Assembly (NCBI GenBank): GCA_002705085.1
Contig: PAHO01000044.1
Location: 96,709-129,071 of the forward strand
Source of the DNA: Phycisphaerae bacterium
GTDB lineage: Bacteria; Planctomycetota; Phycisphaerae; Phycisphaerales; SM1A02
Direction of reading: 5' to 3'
Length of the DNA stretch: 32,363 bases
Positions 16,529 through 24,600 of the stretch are shown here, one piece after another; the first letter of the stretch is position 1, and every line of letters begins with the position of its first letter. A program made the translations under genes and the position numbers. Below the pieces are notes generated by a model that worked only from the letters and a program-made list of their open reading frames with translations, did no database searches and was not told the DNA's origin.

Positions 16529-18403
16529 TCAACCCTCGTCGTCTCGCCCTTGAAGTCGGGCCTTCAACTGCACCTGCTTGCCATCACGGACCACCGTGAT
16601 GGCAACCACGTCGCCCGGCTCGTGTTCACGAAGCAAACTCATCCAGCCCCGGACATCTTCGACACTGCTTTCGTTCCACCCGACAAGCACGTCGCCGGCC
16701 TGAACGCCAGCCAGCTCTGCCGAGCCGCCCTCAGTCACCCCACCAACCAGGATGCCAGAAAGATCCTCGTCATAGGAGTCAGGTCGAATACCAAATCGAA
16801 CCCTGATCGACGCCCGACGAGGGGTATCGCTTCCGGCTCGCCTTCGACCAGCCCGCTCCGAACGTGGAATCCAGGAAGTGCGATCAGGAAGCAGGGCGGC
16901 GGATTTGATGATGTCGGCGAAGAGCCGTGTCATCTGCATCCCGGCAACGAAATTGATCTTGTCTGATGTGTCGTCTGGGGTGTGATAGTCGTCATGAAAA
17001 TTGTCTGTAATCCCGAACAGGGCTGGGATTTCACGACTCAAGAAGGAAGTGTGATCGCTGGCTCCGGGCGATCGTGACGGAAGGGTCACATCCAGTGGGG
17101 ATGTCTCAGCGGCCGTCTCAATGATTTCACGAAGGCCAACCCCGGTCTCGGCGCCAGCGACTTGGACCTTGCCGTCAATCGCACGACCAATCATGTCAAA
17201 GTTGGTCATCAAACTGACATCGGAAAGAGGCCAAATAGGGTCGTCAACAAATGCCCGCGAGCCGTTGAGCCCCGACTCTTCGGCACTAAAGCCGACAAAG
17301 AGAATGCTCCGGGCCGGCTGGCCTTCCGGCAGGTCTTCATACACTTGGGCCATTGATTTGGCAATCATCAGGATCCCTGCGGAACCGGAAGCATTGTCAT
17401 CAGCGCCTGGGTGCAGTTGGCCAGCGCCACGGCGAGAACCAAAATCCCCTTTGCCCAAGTGATCAAGGTGGCCCCCAACCACGATGGCCTGCGCCGCAAG
17501 TTCACCACGACCGGGGAGCAAACCGACCACATTTTCTCCCCATTGTTGCTGCTCTTCAATCGTGCCTTCGAGCGTAATCATCCCGTTGGTCAAGGCAATC
17601 GGGCCAGCCCCTTGGTCAGCCAACGCACGGAAGTCTGCGGCGCTACGCCCCTCTGCGTCCAACGCCTTCAACAACCGATCGCCGGCGTCAATTGAGCACA
17701 TGTAAATCGGGAAGCGGGAGGTCAAGCGCTGGGTGGCTGCAATCATGCTTTGGGCACGGTCATCGCTGCAATCCGGAGGATTCAGGATCACGATCGCGTC
17801 GGGGTTTCGTGAACCGACTGCGGCAATCTTGTTGGCAAACGAGGCATCACGCGACCAGCGTCGACTTGACCACTGGCTTTCACCATTTTCATCCATGGGC
17901 TCAAAGCGGAAGCACACCGCCACTTTGCCACTCAAATCCGTGTCATCTGAAAAGTTGGTGTACCCACGGTCTTCAACTTCCAAGCCGTACCCAACAAAAA
18001 CGGCGGGGCCAGCAAATCCATCCGTCCCGGCGCCCATTCCGGTCAGCGTGAAATCGGTATCGCCTTGGAATTCATCGAGTTCGCCATCGACCACCGTGGC
18101 CATGGCTTGGCCTGACCGGATGAAATCCGTTCCCAGCGAAAATGGGTGCCGAAAACCACCCGGATGCCCCGTGCGTGGCTCGACTGCAGGCTGAAGACCC
18201 ACCGCACGAAGATGATGCTCAAAATAGTCCTTCGCTCGCTCCATTCCCGGAGTGCCCGGGAGTCGACCATCCATCCACTGTGAGGACAAGACCACGATGT
18301 GTTCATGGAACTCTCTGGTTTCGTCATCGACGGTGGCCAGAGCATCACGGATGGCGCCGTCTTGGGCAAGGAGAGAAAGGGCGATCATGGACAATGAGGA
18401 CAT
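16529..18403 (-). CDS. Secreted M28 family zinc aminopeptidase with PDZ domain
   Basis: Exported metallopeptidase of 624 residues. The start is ATG 18403, with GGAG six bases upstream and a hydrophobic leader (MSSLSMIALSLLAQ); ATGs at 18415 and 18454 are less likely. After an N-terminal cap and a protease-associated-like insert (about 130-285) comes the M28 catalytic domain, whose five zinc ligands are readable: His312 (GGHLDH), Asp335 (GADDNASG), Glu376 (SAEESG, with Glu375 as catalytic base), Asp403 (NFDMIGR) and His474 (DDYHTPDD). Residues about 505-530 are a basic linker. The C-terminal PDZ domain (about 532-618) contains GILVGGVTEGGSAELAGVQ and AGDVLVGWNE. Substrates are unknown; M28 members usually remove N-terminal amino acids. 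It converges on ppk with a 9-base gap. Confidence 0.93.
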   Translation of the reverse strand: MSSLSMIALSLLAQDGAIRDALATVDDETREFHEHIVVLSSQWMDGRLPGTPGMERAKDYFEHHLRAVGLQPAVEPRTGHPGGFRHPFSLGTDFIRSGQAMATVVDGELDEFQGDTDFTLTGMGAGTDGFAGPAVFVGYGLEVEDRGYTNFSDDTDLSGKVAVCFRFEPMDENGESQWSSRRWSRDASFANKIAAVGSRNPDAIVILNPPDCSDDRAQSMIAATQRLTSRFPIYMCSIDAGDRLLKALDAEGRSAADFRALADQGAGPIALTNGMITLEGTIEEQQQWGENVVGLLPGRGELAAQAIVVGGHLDHLGKGDFGSRRGAGQLHPGADDNASGSAGILMIAKSMAQVYEDLPEGQPARSILFVGFSAEESGLNGSRAFVDDPIWPLSDVSLMTNFDMIGRAIDGKVQVAGAETGVGLREIIETAAETSPLDVTLPSRSPGASDHTSFLSREIPALFGITDNFHDDYHTPDDTSDKINFVAGMQMTRLFADIIKSAALLPDRTSWIPRSERAGRRRAGSDTPRRASIRVRFGIRPDSYDEDLSGILVGGVTEGGSAELAGVQAGDVLVGWNESSVEDVRGWMSLLREHEPGDVVAITVVRDGKQVQLKARLQGRDDEG

Positions 18404-18465
18404 CGAATACTCCATCTCAAGGAAGCAATCTTCCAAGGCTGACCCCACGAGCATAGCCTGTAGAC

Positions 18466-19674
18466 GTGCTGGCTTTGGTCCTGAACATGCTCTTTGTCTT
18501 GCATCCGCAAGATGGCCCTCACGCCGAGGTCGATCTCACCGTTGAAGATCGTGAAATCGCTCTGGTGATCACCGCCAATCTGGCCTGGCTGGATGAATTG
18601 ATTGATATCCCCCGAGAGCTCCCTGAGAACCTTCATCGAACAGAAACCGGGGCGGCCGTCGACGCGCTCGAGGCTTTCCTGTTTGATCAGCCAACCGTTG
18701 TCGTGGACGGCTCATCGACCCTTGTATGGACGAGCACTTCTCCCATCGCCAATCATCCTGACCCCGCTCTTCTGCCATTGTTTCCAAAAGCAGGCATGCG
18801 TGGCCTCCGCAAATGGCGGTTTGAGTTTCACTCCACCCTTGAACACCCTCCCGAGCAAGTCACACTGCGCTGGCATGAATTCGCGCCAGATCGGATCACA
18901 GACCCTCTGGATCCACCCCCCCTCCCGGTCACCGGAGAAATCCAAGCCCAAGGGCTGGTGGACCCATTCATGCTGACCCCCGCAGAACCCGCATACACCT
19001 GGCATCGAACCTCGGGAGGTCTCGGCGCCCGCCTTGCAACCTATGCCCCACCAGCGGCAGTGATGAATCCAGTGTCCATTGCGCTGCGGATCACGCTTGG
19101 AGGATCCATCCTCACTTCTTTGGTCTTGTGGCGGTTCGGGCCTCGCCCACTTCCGGCCGCAATAGGGTTTGGACTGAGCTTGGCCATCGCCATCACTCTT
19201 TTTCAAACCCCCCAGCGGGTAATGCCCACCGATCAACTCACACCCGTGGCCGAGGCATTGCATATCAACATGTACCGTGCTTTTGACTACACGGAGAGAT
19301 CGGCCGTCTACGACAGTTTGGCCCTGTCCGTGGGCGGCGAGTTGCTGGACACCGTGTACGAAGAAATTTTCGCGTCATTGGTGATGCGGGATGAAGGTGG
19401 CGCCGTGGCCAGGGTCACCAGCATCACCCACCATGAAGTCACCCCAGAACCAGCCCAACTCATCAAAAATGCCGACACCTCCCAGTGGAACACATGGGTC
19501 CGATTGCACTGGACGGTCCGCGGGCGGGTGACCCATTGGGGGCACTCACATCAGCGTGCCGATCGATGGTCCGCCCAGTTCCGGCTGGAAGAAACCTCAA
19601 ACGGATGGCGATTCACCGAAGGCGTTTTCGAGGAACGCACTCCTGAGGACTTGGAGATTCCCGATGTCCTCTGA
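18466..19674 (+). CDS. Membrane-anchored protein of unknown function, ABC-cluster partner
   Basis: A 402-residue protein that I do not recognise. It starts at GTG 18466, giving a short hydrophobic leader (MLALVLNMLFVLHPQDG). The first ~195 residues form an exported domain with many prolines and aspartates. Two adjacent transmembrane helices follow at about 203-221 and 226-244, joined by a tight turn (FGPRPLP), then a second soluble domain (about 250-402) with several tryptophans. Two central helices with soluble domains on the same side suggest periplasmic halves around a hairpin anchor. The gene overlaps the ABC ATPase gene by 11 bases, so it is likely a subunit or accessory of that transporter. 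It is divergent from the M28 peptidase gene. Confidence 0.75.
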   Translation: MLALVLNMLFVLHPQDGPHAEVDLTVEDREIALVITANLAWLDELIDIPRELPENLHRTETGAAVDALEAFLFDQPTVVVDGSSTLVWTSTSPIANHPDPALLPLFPKAGMRGLRKWRFEFHSTLEHPPEQVTLRWHEFAPDRITDPLDPPPLPVTGEIQAQGLVDPFMLTPAEPAYTWHRTSGGLGARLATYAPPAAVMNPVSIALRITLGGSILTSLVLWRFGPRPLPAAIGFGLSLAIAITLFQTPQRVMPTDQLTPVAEALHINMYRAFDYTERSAVYDSLALSVGGELLDTVYEEIFASLVMRDEGGAVARVTSITHHEVTPEPAQLIKNADTSQWNTWVRLHWTVRGRVTHWGHSHQRADRWSAQFRLEETSNGWRFTEGVFEERTPEDLEIPDVL

Positions 19675-20302
19675 GCCAGTCATTCTTCTTCAAGATGTGG
19701 TGGTGCACCGCGGGACGTTTTGCTTGAAAATTCCCAACTTGCAAATCAACTCTGGTGAACGGGTGGGCATCGTGGCACCAAGTGGCCAGGGCAAGAGCAC
19801 ATTGCTGTTGCTGCTGGCCGGATTGATTGCACCAAGTCAAGGCCTCGTCCAAGTGCATGGCGTGAGCCCCTCATGCCAGCCAGCGGCATGGCGAGCGCGA
19901 AACATTGCCTGGATGGGCTCAGACCTCGAATTGCCGACCGATTTGCGAGTTCAAGAACAAGTGGCGCTGGCGGCTTATCTGATGAACCAAGCCGCACCCT
20001 CTTCCGACGAGGTTGAATCCACCTTACAGAAGCTCGGAATTGGTGGTTTTGCGCACCGAACCATGTCTTCCCTATCTACGGGCCAACAACAAAGAGTTGC
20101 GTTGGCGAGAATGCTGCTTCACCCGGCGCCACTCCGTTTGGCCGATGAGCCAACCGCTTCGATGGACGAAGGCTGGGCCAGCGCCTGCACCAACCTTTTG
20201 CTCTCACGTCCGGAAGACCTCACCGTCTGCTTTGCCAGCCACGACCCAACCCTTATCGATCAGGCTGATCGAGTGATTACCCCCGAAGGAAGCGTGCGAT
20301 GA
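19664..20302 (+). CDS. ABC transporter ATP-binding protein, atypical motifs
   Basis: A 212-residue cytoplasmic ATPase of the LolD/MacB-like class. The start is ATG 19664 with GGAG 8 bases upstream; earlier in-frame codons lie inside the previous gene. Walker A is APSGQGKST (38-46, first Gly replaced by Ala), the signature is LSTGQ (137-141, instead of LSGGQ), Walker B with catalytic Glu is LRLADEP (157-163), and the switch His is His192 (SHD). The Q-loop, normally I-G-F-V-F-Q, reads IAWMGSD (81-87), with Ser86 in place of Gln. It is therefore a probably active but non-standard ATPase. Its stop overlaps the permease start by four bases (ATGA), fixing the partnership. Confidence 0.9.
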   Translation: MSSEPVILLQDVVVHRGTFCLKIPNLQINSGERVGIVAPSGQGKSTLLLLLAGLIAPSQGLVQVHGVSPSCQPAAWRARNIAWMGSDLELPTDLRVQEQVALAAYLMNQAAPSSDEVESTLQKLGIGGFAHRTMSSLSTGQQQRVALARMLLHPAPLRLADEPTASMDEGWASACTNLLLSRPEDLTVCFASHDPTLIDQADRVITPEGSVR

Positions 20303-21441
20303 AGGCAGCTTGGATCTTGGCCAAGTCCCGTTGGCGTGAGCGACCAGGCACGCTGCTCCTGCTCTCACTCGCGATGGCCATGTCCGCCGCTGTGCCCTTT
20401 GGCACCGACCGGGCCGTGCGACGGGAAGTGGTCCAACTGCGCCAACAGACGCAAAGCATCCCCTTGGTCGCGGGGTCCAGCGATGCAGGACAAACAGACT
20501 TGGTCCTCTCCGCTCTGGACTATGACCCTCGGAACATCCCCCCGACCCGCTGGGCTCTGGTCGAAGCGGCAAGACAAGATGCCCCTGAAGGCGTGCTTCC
20601 CATGCACCTCGGACACCGAACCTCCGGCTTGACGCTGGTGGGCACAGAGTCCGAGGTGGCCTCCACCCTTGGCCTGACATTAACCTCCGGCCGATGGTGC
20701 GTACGACCTGGTGAAGTTGTGGCCGGTGCGGACACCCCTACCGATGCGTTCTCTGTCGGTCAGGTTGTTGATTCTGAAGCACCAAAGAAGTTCGCTTTGC
20801 AAGCACCTCCAACCCAAAAGCTTCTGGTCGTGGGCAGGTGCGCATCCACTGGATCTCCTGCGGATCAAGTGGTGTGGACCAATCTGACCACCGCGTGGGT
20901 GTTGGATGGGCTCTTCCATGCGCACCTGAACGAAGATGTCAAACAATCAACCGAACAACGGCAAGTATTGAGCCCGAACACACCGCTGGCCCGAAGACTC
21001 TACGAACAGGACACTTCGACCCTCCATGCCCATACTTTGGAAAGCGACCTTCCAATCCATCTGTTGCGAATTGTTCCAAAGGACCAGCGTTCACTCACTC
21101 TTGTGCGCTCCAATCTGCGACATGCCCATGGGGCCACAACGGCGGTGCCTGAATTCGTTGCCGATGAACTCGCGGAGTCGTTTGCTGCTCGGGCGAAATT
21201 GATCCAACTGGCCGTACTGATCCCTGGGATTGGGGTCAGTTTGCTTGCCTTGCTGGTTATTGGGCTCGACTGGCAACGAAGACGAAGCGAACATGCTGGA
21301 CTCCGCCGACTGGGAGCAAGTCAATCCATGTTGGTGGGCTCATTTGCTCTGGAACTTCTGGGAACAGTCTTGGTCGGCCTCATGCTCTTGGCCTCGATGG
21401 CCTTTCTGCTGTCCCTGTTCGCCGCCCAATGGGTCATGTGA
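20299..21441 (+). CDS. FtsX/MacB-like ABC permease
   Basis: A 380-residue inner-membrane protein. One helix lies near the N-terminus (about 17-35), a large extracytoplasmic domain follows (about 40-295), then a helix at about 301-324, a basic cytoplasmic loop (DWQRRRSEHAGLRRLGAS) and a long hydrophobic C-terminus (about 343-378) that may be one or two helices. This is the plan of FtsX/MacB/LolC permeases, and the loop with LRRLGAS matches the family's coupling-helix region. The periplasmic domain is divergent. Together with the overlapping ATPase and the preceding anchored protein it should form a mechanotransmitting or lipoprotein/peptide-exporting complex; the cargo is unknown. Confidence 0.82.
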   Translation: MKAAWILAKSRWRERPGTLLLLSLAMAMSAAVPFGTDRAVRREVVQLRQQTQSIPLVAGSSDAGQTDLVLSALDYDPRNIPPTRWALVEAARQDAPEGVLPMHLGHRTSGLTLVGTESEVASTLGLTLTSGRWCVRPGEVVAGADTPTDAFSVGQVVDSEAPKKFALQAPPTQKLLVVGRCASTGSPADQVVWTNLTTAWVLDGLFHAHLNEDVKQSTEQRQVLSPNTPLARRLYEQDTSTLHAHTLESDLPIHLLRIVPKDQRSLTLVRSNLRHAHGATTAVPEFVADELAESFAARAKLIQLAVLIPGIGVSLLALLVIGLDWQRRRSEHAGLRRLGASQSMLVGSFALELLGTVLVGLMLLASMAFLLSLFAAQWVM

Positions 21442-21443
21442 AA

Positions 21444-21466
21444 GTTGTCCACAGTGGGTGCACAAC
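21444..21466 (+). repeat. Hairpin just after the permease gene
   Basis: GTTGTCCAC and GTGCACAAC form nine-base arms with one internal mismatch around a 5-base loop, three bases after the permease stop. No T-run follows, so it is at best a weak or factor-assisted terminator for the three-gene ABC transcript; it could also protect the mRNA 3' end. Confidence 0.4.
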
Positions 21467-21641
21467 CCCCAATTGGGCCCATCAGATGTAACTCTTTGCT
21501 GACATTGAATTTCGACCAAACACCCCCCAGCAACTGCATATGCACCATCAGTTGGGGCAAATCAAAGCATTCCCGAACATTACATTGACTGCATGGAGCC
21601 CAAGGGGGGTTCCTTCCGGTGCAAATCACAAGGGTGGACAC

Positions 21642-24600
21642 ATGATGCTTGGATCACGATGGGCGATGGGCTTTGCTTTGGTGGGAACACCAGCAATCTG
21701 GGCTGATATTCAATCGGCAGAGATCGTTCCTTTGGGAGGAATTCACCCCGATGGCATTGCGGTCTACCAAGTGGTCGTCAACTTTGACAACGCTCATGAC
21801 ACGGTCTTGGCCGTTGGCGGAAACGGAAGTACGGGCACGGATCTGAGCCTGAAAGCCAACGCCCCCCTTGCTCAAGACCACCCCTTCGGTGTTTGGACAG
21901 ACATTCCAGACGCCCGCGCCGGGGATGGTGATTCATGGTTTGGCATCGGAGGTCAAGCCGACACAAAATTCGACCCCGAACTGGGGTTGCCAGGGGATGA
22001 AGTGGTTAAAGATTGCGGCGCTGGCTCCACGGGCAACGCTGGCTATTTCGACTCTGACCCGAGTTCTCCGGCCAATGGTGGGAGCGTCGTCCTAGCGCAA
22101 GTTGCGACCCCGGGCGATTTCGAGTTCAGCGCCACTGTGTATTACCGCAAAGCCGACGGCTCAAACGACTCGATGGACATCTTCGTCTCAACCGTTGAAG
22201 ACAACGGGGAATACCTACCCATCAGTGACAACGATTGCGATCACGATGGCCTAGCTGATTGCGAAGCTATTGCTTCGGGGATCGACACAGATGTCGATTT
22301 TGATGGCCTGCCAGACTCCTGCGAAGATGATTGCGATGACGATGGCGTGCCCGATCCGGTGCAAATTGACAACGGGGAAGAAGATTGCAATCAGAATGGC
22401 ATCCCTGACTCTTGCGAGATCAGCGATGGGACGGAAGAAGATTGCAACCGCAATGGCCGACCTGACTCATGCGACTTTGCTGACGGCATTTTGCAGGATG
22501 ACTTCACTTGGATCCCAGGAAACCCATTCCCAGACATGGGCTCGAACGGTGTACCTGATGAATGCGAATCGGATTGTGATGCCAATGGCGTTCTGGACCT
22601 TGAACAAATCGAGAGCTCTCCTGATTCTGACGCAAACAACAATGGCATCTTGGATGTCTGTGAGACCGACTGCAACATGAATGGCATCGCCGATGATGTT
22701 GAGGTCGCCAACGGCACAGCTCCAGACTTCAACAACAACGGCATCCCCGACGAATGTGATACAGATTGCGACGGCGACCTGTACCCGGACTGGTTCGAAA
22801 TCCAGTTTGGCACGGCTTCCGATTGTGACAGCAACGGCATACCAGACAACTGCCAAATCATCGCCGACCCATCACTGGACCTCAACGACAACTCATTCCT
22901 CGACGCCTGCGAAGTCGACTGCAACAACAATGGCACGTTTGACTACTGGGATATCTTCGAAGGGATCAGCGCCGACTGTGATGGCAACGATATTCCCGAC
23001 GAATGCGACATCGACACTGGCGACCAAGAAGATTGCCAGCCCGACGGCATTCCCGACCATTGCCAACTGTCCGATGGCACTTCGGCCGACTGTGACGCCA
23101 ACGGCAGACCAGATGAATGCGACGACGACCAAGACGGAGACACGATCCCCGACGCCTGCGACAACGACATCGATGGTGACGGCTGCCCCAACTCATCTGA
23201 CGCCTGCCCCAACGACCCCAACGAGTGCTTTGATGCTGATATGGACGGCATCTGCGACAACGCCGATCCTGATGATGACAACGACGGCATCCTTGATGAA
23301 TGCGACATCGACAGCACCGGAGGCGTGGACTGCAACAACAACGGTGTCGACGACACCTGCGAACCCGACTGCAACGGGAACGGCGTGGCAGATGAATGTG
23401 ACATCAGCAACGGCAATGGCCCAGTTGAAGTCATTTTTGCCATCGACACCACCCGCTCGATGACCGAGGACGATATTCCGTTCCTCCAGGCCAATATCGA
23501 TGAACTGATTGCCGCCATCGACAGCCCCGAAGACCGATCCGGCGTGCTGAACTTCAACGACGGCTACGTCAAAGTCGAAGCCGAACTTTCTGGCTCAACC
23601 GAGGCGACCGCCATGGCCCTGATGGGGCTTGACGGGCCATTTGGCCTTCCGGGATTCCGAGAAGCTTCGGACATCGCGGTCCGGCACGCCTGCGGAGGGA
23701 ATGCGCCTTGTGTGCAGGGCCATGTTGGCACCTTTGGTGATGCCCGGCGCATTGTGGTGCTCTTCACCGACAATCTCCCGGGCGGTTGCAATGGGCAGAA
23801 GCCAGTCGAAGTGGCGCTGGAGCAAATGCTCAACGCGGCCCAATCTGCCGACGCCTCGATTATTACAGTCCGCGGGTCGCTGTATGAAGGTGAAGATGAC
23901 CCTTCAGAGTTCTTGGCCACTCTTGCAGAACAAACCAATGGCATTTACATCGATCGCGGTGATGCTGATGTCGGCCTTGATATTGCGGCCGCCATCATGC
24001 AACTGCGTCCTGAAGGCTCTATGGACTGCAACAACAACGGGGTGCCAGACGAGTGTGATGTCCTTGACCCCACCCTGGACTGCAACGGCAACGATGTGGT
24101 GGACAGTTGTGAAATCGACGAAGGCATCGCCCCGGATTGCAACGAAAACGGCATTCCAGACGCATGTGACCTTGCTTCCGGATTCTCAACCGATTGCAAC
24201 GGAAACCTGATCCCCGATTCTTGTGACATCACCATTGGTGATTCTGAAGATTGCAACGCCAACTTCATTCCGGATGAATGCGATGTCGCATTTGGCATCT
24301 CCGATGATTGCAACGGCAATGGCATTCCAGATGAATGCGATGCGACAGACCCCATGATGGACTGTGACCAAAATGGTGTCCCGGATACTTGTGAACTGGG
24401 CAATCCTGTCACCGAGTTCAACTCCGGCCTCCGCGCCCTCCCATTGGGCGGCGAAACCGGCATGGTGATCCTGGGTGGCCTCGCCGTCAGTGGCCAAGAC
24501 GCCGTGATTTCCATCGAAACCATGGCCGACCTGAATTCCGAAGCTGAGTTCGTCGATTTTGAATTTGATGGGTATCCGATCCGGTTTGAGGGGGGGAATC

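Noticed and set aside
21445-21453. TTGTCCACA, one base from a DnaA box, after the permease gene
   Set aside because: A single imperfect copy with no cluster, no A+T-rich element and no dnaA/dnaN nearby; it is part of the hairpin arm.
21535-21544. Palindrome TGCATATGCA nested in CAACTG/CAGTTG arms upstream of the aspartate-repeat gene
   Set aside because: Short and A+T-neutral; such 6-10 bp dyads are expected by chance and no second copy was seen. Not strong enough to call an operator.
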